NCBI RefSeq assembly: GCF_024397975.1
Contig: NZ_CP073745.1
Coordinates: forward strand, 2,010,501 to 2,074,500
Length of the DNA stretch: 64,000 bases
Direction: 5' to 3'
DNA from: Bacterioplanoides sp. SCSIO 12839
GTDB taxonomy: Bacteria > Pseudomonadota > Gammaproteobacteria > Pseudomonadales > Oceanobacteraceae
Under the pieces are notes generated by a model. The model was given only the letters and a program-made list of their open reading frames with translations. It did not search any database and was not told the origin of the DNA. This document shows positions 56,996-64,000 of the stretch, piece after piece. Each line of letters begins with the position of its first letter. Positions within the stretch are counted from its first letter, which is position 1. Position numbers and translations under genes: made by a program.

Positions 56996-57024
56996 ACTTA
57001 TTGAATTTCTACTTTTCAATAAGT
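56996..57024 (+). other. 10-bp hairpin between tRNA-Leu genes
   Basis: ACTTATTGAA and TTCAATAAGT form a perfect 10-bp stem with a 9-base loop, between the first and second tRNA and 7 bases before the second. It may be an RNase processing site or a weak terminator (followed by GAAAAAT, no T-run). Confidence 0.6.
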
Positions 57025-57031
57025 GAAAAAT

Positions 57032-57118
57032 GCCCAGGTGGTGGAATTGGTAGACACGCTAGCTTCAGGTGCTAGTGGCCTTACGGCCGTGGGAGTTCAA
57101 GTCTCCCCCTGGGCACCA
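57032..57118 (+). tRNA. tRNA-Leu (anticodon CAG), copy 1
   Basis: 87 bases with encoded CCA. The acceptor GCCCAGG/CCTGGGC is perfect. The anticodon loop TTCAGGT in a CTAGC/GCTAG stem gives CAG. Class II variable arm. The sequence is identical to the next copy. Confidence 0.96.
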
Positions 57119-57220
57119 CTACTTACTACAAACAGCCTTGTTTAATGTAAGTCAGTTGGTGCCGCATTTTTCGAAAACGCACTTTATTTAGCTCTTCAAT
57201 TGAAGATTGCTAAACGCCTT

Positions 57221-57307
57221 GCCCAGGTGGTGGAATTGGTAGACACGCTAGCTTCAGGTGCTAGTGGCCTTACGGCCGTGGGAGTTCAAGTCTCCCCCTG
57301 GGCACCA
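57221..57307 (+). tRNA. tRNA-Leu (anticodon CAG), copy 2
   Basis: Identical over all 87 bases to the copy at 57032-57118, with unrelated spacer between. A short palindrome CTTCAATTGAAG (57194-57205) lies in the spacer. No strong terminator is visible after it. Confidence 0.96.
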
Positions 57308-57422
57308 TATCAATAAACTTATTTTTGTCCGAATTCGAATAATTGGTCGAATAGCCCACACGTTTTATCTTGATATTGTCTAAGCTCAATGAATCTCTGG
57401 TCGTTTAACCGTGGGAATCACA

Positions 57423-58994
57423 ATGGACAATCTGTCAAAAACACCGATACGCCTTTTTCTTGCCATCATATTGTCCGCTGCCATATCCGGCCTTGTTACA
57501 GCACTCAGCGCAACGGCTTTCATCCCATTGCTTTTAACCACATCCATTTCCAGCGTCATTCTGGCTCTGTTATTTAAACAATCAACCAACACGACGCTCC
57601 AAAAAGCCGACGACACAGATCAGAACACCCCTCCCTCCCTGGCAGAGTCGGTTTCTCATTACGGAGGTGACATCGCTATCGCAGCCGCCGAAGTATCATT
57701 TGCCGCAGACCAACTTAAAGGCAAAATACACGATGAACTGAACGACACCGAACAATTAATACAATCAACTCTGATGATTCGCGAGAGCATCGGTAGAATT
57801 GTTGAGCAAACCTCCCAGGCGGCCAAAACATCCGATATCGCTAAAGAAGCCAATCAAAAAGGTAAAGATTCATTGGAAAAGATTCTTCCGCAAATGGAAG
57901 GAACACTACAACAAACCAGTGAAAACAGCGATCTGGTATCTCAGTTGGAAGCAAAATCAAGCCAGATTCAATCAGTAACCAGAGTGATCAGCGATATCGC
58001 CGAGCAAACCAATTTATTAGCACTGAATGCCGCCATCGAAGCCGCACGCGCGGGTGAGCAAGGCCGTGGTTTTGCGGTGGTTGCCGATGAAGTTCGTGCT
58101 CTTGCTGCCAAAACATCCGATGCCACTGAGCAGATTGGAAAAACCGTTGTTGAAATCAACTCAGAGATCAAACAAACCGTTACCAATAGCAACGCGCTAA
58201 GCACCACAATCGCAGAGTCTACTCAAATGATCCGGGAGATTGATGAGCACCTGAGCGAGATTTTCCAGTACTCTGATGACACGCAATCGTCTATCAAAGA
58301 TATTGCCCAAAGTGTCGAAGTTAACAGTCAGGGCGTGCATCAGATATCCGACATCCTGCAACAAACCAGCCAGCGCTTACAGGAAAACGAAACAGACATC
58401 AGCAATATATCCGCTCGATCACTATCGCTATCCGAGACAGCCGAACAAATCTATGAAGCCATTGGTGAAGAGGCTTTATCCGGCATTCATCAGCAGGCAT
58501 TACTTGAAGCAAAACAGGCCAGCCATGCCATCTCTGCTCGTTTCGAAGAAGCCATTCAAGCCGGCCAAATCAGTGCAGCCGATTTGTTTGATAAGAACTA
58601 TCAGCCCATTCCAAATACCAATCCACCCAAGCACTCAACCCGCTTCGATCAGTTTACCGATAAGGTATTGCCGGATATTCAGGAAGCCGTATTACAGCGG
58701 CGGCCAGGATTTGCTTATGCTGGCGCGGTAGATACCAACGGCTACTTCCCCACTCACAATAAGCGCTACAGCCAACCTCTGACCGGTGATTACCAGACCG
58801 ACCTGATCAACAACCGCACGAAACGAATTTTCAATGACAGGACTGGTTCACGCTGCGGATCAAACACCCGCGAGATGCTGTTACAGACCTACAAACGCGA
58901 CACAGGTGAAGTTATGCACGACCTGTCAGTACCCATCATGGTCAATGGACAGCACTGGGGTGGGTTCCGCGTAGGGTACCGCTCTGATGATTAA
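57423..58994 (+). CDS. Methyl-accepting chemotaxis protein with C-terminal cytoplasmic sensor
   Basis: 523 residues. Two closely spaced hydrophobic segments near the N terminus ([20 protein letters not shown] and [19 protein letters not shown]) leave almost no periplasmic part. The signalling domain (about 80-340) has the hairpin tip [39 protein letters not shown]. An unusual C-terminal domain of about 160 residues follows ([23 protein letters not shown], then TGSRCGSN and [17 protein letters not shown]), which looks like a Cache/PAS-type sensor. It probably senses a cytoplasmic signal. The start is ATG 57423 with GGGA upstream; the in-frame GTG at 57411 is less likely. Confidence 0.85.
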   Translation: MDNLSKTPIRLFLAIILSAAISGLVTALSATAFIPLLLTTSISSVILALLFKQSTNTTLQKADDTDQNTPPSLAESVSHYGGDIAIAAAEVSFAADQLKGKIHDELNDTEQLIQSTLMIRESIGRIVEQTSQAAKTSDIAKEANQKGKDSLEKILPQMEGTLQQTSENSDLVSQLEAKSSQIQSVTRVISDIAEQTNLLALNAAIEAARAGEQGRGFAVVADEVRALAAKTSDATEQIGKTVVEINSEIKQTVTNSNALSTTIAESTQMIREIDEHLSEIFQYSDDTQSSIKDIAQSVEVNSQGVHQISDILQQTSQRLQENETDISNISARSLSLSETAEQIYEAIGEEALSGIHQQALLEAKQASHAISARFEEAIQAGQISAADLFDKNYQPIPNTNPPKHSTRFDQFTDKVLPDIQEAVLQRRPGFAYAGAVDTNGYFPTHNKRYSQPLTGDYQTDLINNRTKRIFNDRTGSRCGSNTREMLLQTYKRDTGEVMHDLSVPIMVNGQHWGGFRVGYRSDD

Positions 58995-59084
58995 TCAGAA
59001 TTCATAACTCAGTCACAACTTTTACGCCTGTACTTTGCTACTGTAGATATCTGTTAACACAGGATTAAAAGATTTTCAGCGCGT

Positions 59085-59137
59085 AACAGCGTGATCGAAA
59101 CAGCGTTAACAGCCCCTAAAAACGCGACAACAGCGTT
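59085..59137 (+). repeat. Short direct repeats upstream of cytochrome lipoprotein gene
   Basis: AACAGCGT(T/G) occurs at 59085, 59099 and 59129, with a partial AACAGC at 59108. This lies in the 198-base gap between the MCP and the lipoprotein gene and could be a regulator-binding array or chance. Confidence 0.4.
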
Positions 59138-59192
59138 ACTTAATAACAAAAACATCTTGCCGGATTTGATTAGCAACGATGCAGAGGTACTC

Positions 59193-61556
59193 ATGAAACA
59201 GACAAAGCCCGGCTTAACGACCGGAGCCTTGCACTGGCTGTGTGTATTTACAGCCTTACTAATGCTTGGCGCCTGTTCAAACGATTATTCAGGTAACGTT
59301 GGCGGTGCATCCGCCGGCGAAGAATTTAATCCGATTGGCCCCATCAATGAAAATGGCCGCCAGCAATATCTGGCTCAATGTGCTAGTTGTCATGGCGTTG
59401 ACGGCAATGGCACACCATCTGGCTCCTCTCTGGTAGGCTGCGCCACCTGTACTTCCATCAGTGTATTGGCCGATGAAATTGAACGCACGATGCCCATTGG
59501 CAACGTCAGCCGCTGTACCGGAGATTGCGCCAACGATACCGCTGAGTACATTCTTCAGGTATTCAATAACCGCATATTAAATGGCGGGACCAGCAATCTC
59601 GACGGTGTCACCAACGCCGCTCAACAAGCAACTCTTCGCAAGGCAACGCTGCAATTTGCAGGCCGACTTCCTACTCAGGCAGAGCTCAGCCAGGTCGCCG
59701 ACGGTGGCGATATTGCGTTAAATGAAGCGCTCAATAACATGATGGATGAGGAGCCTTTTTATCAAAGTCTGATGGAAGTCTTTAACGAGCAGCTGCTGAC
59801 CGATAAATACCTGACTCGCAATCTCAATGAAGGCGGCATTAATCTGCTGGATACTGACGACTTCCCTAATCGCAAATGGTACAACGACACCTATGCGGAT
59901 AATAACAATATGCGTAGTTGCGTTCGCACACACACTAATGATGCTGTTGCCCGGGCACCATTAGAATTAATTCGTTACGCTGCCAAAAACGATTTGCCAC
60001 ACACCTTGTTTATGACCGCCGACTTTATGATGGTCAACTGGTATAGCCAGCAAGTCTTTGGCGCACAACTGGTAAATCCAAACGACAGCTTCCGTGAACT
60101 TGATGAAGTGGTATGCGCCATCGAAGATGGAGAAACCCTGTATTGGGATCCAACCGACTTTAAACCAGCACGTATCACCAAAAACCTTCAATATGAACTG
60201 GGCGGCATGCCGCACGCGGGGGTTCTTACTTCCCCCATGTTCCTGAATCGTTACCCAACCACCTTTACTAATCGCAACCGGCATCGTTCAAAAACGGTAT
60301 TTGACTATTTCTTGGATACCGACATTTTGAAAATTCAGGGATCTCGCCCAGGAGACGGTATTGGGGATGAATTACCGAACCCAACGCTTTTGGATGAAGC
60401 CTGTTACCCATGCCACCAGGTTATGGACCCGGTTGCATCTGCCTTCCAACACTGGACAGACCGTGGCCAATACATCGTCACTGGCAGCACCTCACCCAAT
60501 CGCTGGGATAACTCCGACATTGAACCCGCCGGCTTAGGTGGTAAAAAAGTTCCACTCTCCGGCAGTGAAGGTAACTTCCGCAATATGCTTCAGTGGCTGG
60601 GTAAAGAAATTGCGGCAGACCCGCGCTTTATCCGTGCAACGGTAAGAACCCTGTATAAAGGCATTATCGGACAAGAGCCGCTGTTGTCTCCTGGCGAAAA
60701 TGCCAGCGAGGCGGACCAGAAAGCGTTTAACGACCAACGCGCCATTCTTAACGGCATCGGCCAGGCCATGGCTGCCGACAACTGGAATATTAAAACGGCC
60801 GTCCGTGGCATCATTCTCAGCCCCTATTATCGCGCCGACAGTGTCGATATTAATGAACTGGCCAGTAACAAACACATTGGTTCCAGCCAATTCCTGAGCC
60901 CTGAGCAATTACAACGCAAGTTACAAGCAACCATCGGAATTGCCTGGGATGATCTGCGTTTTGAAAACAACCGTCTGATGCTGGGAGGAATGGACTCAGA
61001 CTCCATTACCGAACGCATCCGCGAACCCAGCGGCCTGATGATTGCTATTCAGAACCGTATGTCGGTTGAAATGGCTTGCCGTGGTGTCCCTTACGATTTC
61101 ACCTGGCACAGCAGTAAACGTAACCTTTTCCCATACGTGGAAATTGATACCACACCACTGGCTGAAAATGGCAACCCTATCCCTGATTCGATCAATGCGA
61201 TTAAACAGAACATCCAGCATCTTCACTGGACGTTATTGGGTGAACGCCTTGAGTTAAATGATCCAGAACTGGAAGCCAGCTACCAACTGTTCTTGCAGGT
61301 ATTCAACCAGGGGCAAACCATGCTGGCCTCTCCCAATGACTATGACCCTTATCCGGTTTACCTGCCCTGTCAGGCCCGACGTGACTTCCGTGAAGATGGG
61401 CGCAGCGGCGACACCATTGTTGACACATCCGAAGAGAGCGAAGTCGCTATCGAAGATCGCCGAATTCAGATTCGCGATGATGAAAACTACGTTATCCGTT
61501 CATGGATAGCCGTAGTGACCTATTTATTATCTGACTATCGTTTTGTTTACGAGTAA
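59193..61556 (+). CDS. c-type cytochrome lipoprotein, DUF1592/DUF1588-like
   Basis: 787 residues. Lipoprotein signal with lipobox LGAC (Cys 28). An N-terminal cytochrome c domain has CASCH at 63-67, plus extra Cys pairs (GCATC, CTGDC) around TMPIGN. A later part resembles the DUF1588-type sequence (AGVLTSPMFLNRYPTT, SKTVFDYFLD) with a second heme motif, CYPCHQVMD (C404, C407, H408). The domain order resembles planctomycete-type cytochrome proteins paired with DUF1501 proteins, as here. It is predicted in the periplasm or outer membrane; the redox substrate is unknown. The start is ATG 59193, after GAGG; the longer GTG start at 59091 would put 34 residues before the lipoprotein signal. Confidence 0.72.
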   Translation: MKQTKPGLTTGALHWLCVFTALLMLGACSNDYSGNVGGASAGEEFNPIGPINENGRQQYLAQCASCHGVDGNGTPSGSSLVGCATCTSISVLADEIERTMPIGNVSRCTGDCANDTAEYILQVFNNRILNGGTSNLDGVTNAAQQATLRKATLQFAGRLPTQAELSQVADGGDIALNEALNNMMDEEPFYQSLMEVFNEQLLTDKYLTRNLNEGGINLLDTDDFPNRKWYNDTYADNNNMRSCVRTHTNDAVARAPLELIRYAAKNDLPHTLFMTADFMMVNWYSQQVFGAQLVNPNDSFRELDEVVCAIEDGETLYWDPTDFKPARITKNLQYELGGMPHAGVLTSPMFLNRYPTTFTNRNRHRSKTVFDYFLDTDILKIQGSRPGDGIGDELPNPTLLDEACYPCHQVMDPVASAFQHWTDRGQYIVTGSTSPNRWDNSDIEPAGLGGKKVPLSGSEGNFRNMLQWLGKEIAADPRFIRATVRTLYKGIIGQEPLLSPGENASEADQKAFNDQRAILNGIGQAMAADNWNIKTAVRGIILSPYYRADSVDINELASNKHIGSSQFLSPEQLQRKLQATIGIAWDDLRFENNRLMLGGMDSDSITERIREPSGLMIAIQNRMSVEMACRGVPYDFTWHSSKRNLFPYVEIDTTPLAENGNPIPDSINAIKQNIQHLHWTLLGERLELNDPELEASYQLFLQVFNQGQTMLASPNDYDPYPVYLPCQARRDFREDGRSGDTIVDTSEESEVAIEDRRIQIRDDENYVIRSWIAVVTYLLSDYRFVYE

Positions 61557-61568
61557 CAGGAGGCTGCT

Positions 61569-62948
61569 ATGAAACGTCGTAATTTTTTACAGCTGCTGGC
61601 AGCGACTGGAATGTCAGCCCACTTACCGGTTTTTTCTTCTTCAGCCCAGGCCGCAACTACCCCGGATCGTTACCTGGTAGTGGTCAACGCCGGTGGCGGC
61701 TGGGACCCAACGTCCATTTGTGACCCCAAAGGTTTAAACCGTGCTTACCTCTCGAACTCGGACCGTTTTGAAGGCTCAACAAACTCAGTTGAGCTGGATA
61801 ACAACAAACGTTTTGGCCAGATTCAGTGGAGTGCCATCCCTGAAGGAGTGTCCAACGACGAAGACGTCAGGCTTCGCATCGAAAATCAGTTTGACCAGTT
61901 TTTTCAAAATTATGGTAATCGTCTGACAGTGATCAATGGCATTGATAACGGTACCAATAATCACGATACAGGCAATCGCATCACCTGGTCTGGAAACGAA
62001 GAGATTGGCTATCCGTCTATCAGCGCCCTTTACGCCGCTGCAATCTCCCCTAGTCTGCCCATGGCCTTTATCAGTAATGGCGGCTACGACTTCACCGATT
62101 CATTAGTTGCCCGGGCTCGTGCCAACAGTGCTGGTTTCATTAACGAAATCTCCGATCCGAATTATTGGTATACCGATAACAACGATCAATTCCGGAGGGG
62201 CCTGCACTACCGCTCCCGGAATGATCAGGTTGATATTTATAAGATGGTTCAACAGGCGCAAAACAATCGCATTCAGCGTCAACAGACTAACGAGTCACTG
62301 CCAAAGAAAAGAGAGCAACTGAGCCAGTTATTTACCGTACGCGGTGAAGACAACAACCTGTCGGCATTAAAAGTTCACCTGGACGATATTCAGGCAAATG
62401 TCAGTCGCGATACCAACTGGAATGAAAACCGAGCAAACTCACTAAAAAGTCAGGCTGAGGTTGTTGCGGCTGCTTTTAAAGCCAATCTGGCAGCCAGTGC
62501 CAATCTGAGTGTGGGCGGCTTTGATACTCATGGCAATCATGATGCCAGTGCCTACCCAAGGCTTGGTGATCTGATGGAGGGAGTACATTTTCTCAATCAG
62601 GCCCTGAGCTATGCGGGTATCGCTGATAAAACCACCATTGTGATTGGTTCTGACTTTGGACGCACTCCCTATTACAACTCAGGTAACGGCAAAGACCACT
62701 GGCCAATTACCAGCGTTATGGTATTACACCCAACCACCACCAACACAGGGGGCCGGGTGTTTGGTGCATCCACCAATGACTTCCGGGCACAAAAAATCAA
62801 TCGCCAGACGGGGCTCGCTGACTCTGCAGGCGACACTCTTGGCCCGCAGCACGTTAACCACGCATTACGCGAGCTGATGGGAATTCAGAACAGTCCATTG
62901 ATTGCCGACTACCCCTTAAATGCGAATCCATTTAATATTTTCGGTTAA
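61569..62948 (+). CDS. Tat-exported DUF1501 family protein
   Basis: 459 residues. A Tat-type signal MKRRNFLQLLAATGMSAHLP precedes ATTPDRYLVVVNAGGGWDPTSIC. DUF1501 blocks: VGGFDTHGNHDA, TTIVIGSDFGRTPYYNSGNGKDHWP, and PQHVNHALRELMG. The fold belongs to the alkaline-phosphatase/sulfatase superfamily; His and Asp ligands are in SDFGRTP and KDHWP, but the activity is unproven. It starts 12 bases after the cytochrome lipoprotein with AGGAGG, so the two are one operon. Tat export suggests a folded or cofactor-bearing enzyme. Confidence 0.8.
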   Translation: MKRRNFLQLLAATGMSAHLPVFSSSAQAATTPDRYLVVVNAGGGWDPTSICDPKGLNRAYLSNSDRFEGSTNSVELDNNKRFGQIQWSAIPEGVSNDEDVRLRIENQFDQFFQNYGNRLTVINGIDNGTNNHDTGNRITWSGNEEIGYPSISALYAAAISPSLPMAFISNGGYDFTDSLVARARANSAGFINEISDPNYWYTDNNDQFRRGLHYRSRNDQVDIYKMVQQAQNNRIQRQQTNESLPKKREQLSQLFTVRGEDNNLSALKVHLDDIQANVSRDTNWNENRANSLKSQAEVVAAAFKANLAASANLSVGGFDTHGNHDASAYPRLGDLMEGVHFLNQALSYAGIADKTTIVIGSDFGRTPYYNSGNGKDHWPITSVMVLHPTTTNTGGRVFGASTNDFRAQKINRQTGLADSAGDTLGPQHVNHALRELMGIQNSPLIADYPLNANPFNIFG

Positions 62949-62982
62949 CAAACACTCTGAATATTTACTAAAAGGAAATACC

Positions 62983-63483
62983 GTGCGTTTTATCACAAGC
63001 ATTTTTGTTCTGTTGTTCTCAGCAACCACATTATCTGCAACCGTCGGTGAAAAAGCCCCAGGGTTCAAACTGCCATTGGTTACTAAAAAAGGGCAACTGT
63101 CCTTATCTGAATATCGTGGCAAGGTTGTGTATGTGGATTTTTGGGCCTCCTGGTGTGGCCCGTGTCGGAAGTCACTGCCACTTCTTAATGACATGCGTAA
63201 TGAACTGAAAGGCCAGCCGTTTGAAGTACTGGCCATCAATCTCGACGAAGACATCAAAGATGCCCGCGGCTTCCTGAAACAATTCCCTGTGAGCTACCCT
63301 ACTCTGCACGATGGGGCTGGCAATACACCGGAAGACTATGAGCTTAAGGGCATGCCGACCTCTTATTTGATTGATAAAAATGGAATTGTTCAGGCAGTAC
63401 ATACCGGCTTTAAACCGTCGGACATGACCAAAATTCGCAAAGAAGTTGCCAGCCTATTGGGTCTGAAAACAGGTAAAAAATAA
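62983..63483 (+). CDS. TlpA-like periplasmic thioredoxin
   Basis: 166 residues. Signal peptide 1-19 (ITSIFVLLFSATTLSA). The thioredoxin/redoxin domain has KVVYVDFWASWCGPCRKSLP with the active Cys pair C58/C61 (WCGPC), and MPTSYLIDKNG with the cis-Pro. It reduces disulfides in the periplasm, for example before heme attachment. The start is GTG 62983, 6 bases after AAGGA; an earlier start inside the previous gene is rejected. It is 34 bases after the DUF1501 gene, and its stop overlaps the DUF4266 start by one base. Confidence 0.85.
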   Translation: MRFITSIFVLLFSATTLSATVGEKAPGFKLPLVTKKGQLSLSEYRGKVVYVDFWASWCGPCRKSLPLLNDMRNELKGQPFEVLAINLDEDIKDARGFLKQFPVSYPTLHDGAGNTPEDYELKGMPTSYLIDKNGIVQAVHTGFKPSDMTKIRKEVASLLGLKTGKK

Positions 63484-63704
63484 TGCCAAACACTCTGCCG
63501 TCACTTCTGCTGATGATTGTTACATTGATCGCCATGTCGGGCTGTGCCCAGGTAAAACCCTGGGAACGGGGAAATTTGTCGAAAGACATCATGGCCTGGG
63601 AGATCGACCCGCTGAAGAGTTCACTCGACAGCCATATTTACTTCAGTAAAGAAGGCTCGTCCGGTGGTGGTCAATCAGCAGGTGGTGGCTGCGGCTGTAA
63701 CTGA
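63483..63704 (+). CDS. DUF4266 small lipoprotein
   Basis: 73 residues. Lipobox around MSGC (Cys 21). The DUF4266 signature is VKPWERGNLSKDIMAW, with DPLKSSLDSHIYFSKEGSSGG and the terminal GGGCGCN. The Gly/Cys-rich tail is invariant in the family and may bind a metal or form a thioether, but nothing is proven. It overlaps the thioredoxin stop by one base (TAATG) and is followed 81 bases later by DUF3570, the usual partner. Confidence 0.85.
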   Translation: MPNTLPSLLLMIVTLIAMSGCAQVKPWERGNLSKDIMAWEIDPLKSSLDSHIYFSKEGSSGGGQSAGGGCGCN

Positions 63705-63785
63705 GTCGATGCAAGGAAGTAGCATTGCTACATCCAATAATCAGAATAAGCGCAAAAGATGCAATAAGGGCCTGAAGGAAATTTC

Positions 63786-64000
63786 ATGAAATCCAAACAC
63801 AATGCATTGGCCGCACTGGCTGCGGCGGCATCGATTCCTCTGACGGCCCAGGCTGAAGTCACTCCGGAAGATCAGGTGATTGCGTATCGTTACAGCCAAT
63901 ACTCTGAAGATGACAACCCCAGAGAGCGAACCATCACCCCCGAAACCGGCCGCTATGATATTGAGGTTCATCAACTGCGCCATGCCCGTCCGCTGGGTGA
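63786..64000 (+). CDS. DUF3570 family protein, 5' part
   Basis: 71 residues are visible; the gene runs out of the window. Signal peptide about 1-23 (SKHNALAALAAAASIPLTAQA), then EVTPEDQVIAYRYSQYSEDDNPRERTITPETGRYDIEVHQ, a start typical of DUF3570 predicted outer-membrane barrels. AAGGAAA lies just before the ATG at 63786. It follows the thioredoxin and DUF4266 genes, a set that recurs in many proteobacteria, often with an ApbE flavin transferase that would lie outside this window if present. Confidence 0.72.
   Translation, partial: MKSKHNALAALAAAASIPLTAQAEVTPEDQVIAYRYSQYSEDDNPRERTITPETGRYDIEVHQLRHARPLG

Overview
This window looks like a chromosomal segment of a marine, heterotrophic gammaproteobacterium, probably Oceanospirillales/Pseudomonadales (inference from gene content). 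It has mid-range base composition. The lineage clues are an HsbR/HsbA switch pair, ThrH, PpsA/PpsR, a fused nitrite/sulfite reductase followed by a DUF934 gene, and a FilA-E-like surface cluster. There are no phage genes, transposases, CRISPR arrays or rRNA genes. RNA content is three tRNA-Leu genes.

Layout. 1-5.7 kb: end of trhP, a periplasmic MlaC/solute-binding fusion, rluA, then a minus-strand run with two alpha/beta hydrolases and a DUF1461 membrane protein, followed by sixA. 5.7-9.2 kb: DUF4389, gpsA, hsbA-hsbR and a divergent PilZ gene. 9.3-11.4 kb: a membrane redoxin with a TetR regulator, and nfuA. 11.7-20.1 kb: metH, a MATE exporter, a glycerophosphodiesterase, and cysI with DUF934. 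20.2-22.9 kb: a CPA2 antiporter bracketed by REP-like palindromes, and a secreted PI-PLC/ricin-lectin protein. 23-32 kb: a complete propionyl-CoA to succinyl-CoA block (thioesterase, meaB, scpA, mce, biotin carboxylase, carboxyltransferase). 32.4-38.8 kb: rraA, an NAD(P)-binding protein, alpha/beta hydrolases, and divergent ppsA/ppsR.

38.8-44.5 kb: a five-gene minus-strand cluster for an unusual cell-surface system. It encodes a secreted beta-rich FilA-like protein with Ca-binding loops, a C39 peptidase, an outer-membrane barrel, a FadL-type channel and a DUF4124-like periplasmic protein. This is the best candidate here for a poorly described system. 44.9-51 kb: pabB, thrH, cysH and a sensor GGDEF-EAL protein. 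51-56.7 kb: the queA-tgt-yajC-secD-secF block. 56.8-57.3 kb: tRNA-Leu(CAA) and two identical tRNA-Leu(CAG) genes behind a strong promoter. 57.4-64 kb: a chemoreceptor with a C-terminal cytoplasmic sensor, then a second poorly understood cluster: a c-type cytochrome lipoprotein, a Tat-exported DUF1501 protein, a TlpA-like thioredoxin, a DUF4266 lipoprotein and the start of a DUF3570 outer-membrane protein.

How it fits together. Two cobalamin-dependent enzymes (MetH, ScpA) imply B12 use. CysH and CysI are the two reductive steps of assimilatory sulfate reduction, about 27 kb apart. PpsA/PpsR and the propionate block feed C3/C4 metabolism. Several genes belong to surface-behaviour signalling (HsbR/HsbA, PilZ, GGDEF-EAL, MCP). 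Many start codons here are GTG or TTG, and I moved several starts to match visible Shine-Dalgarno sequences.
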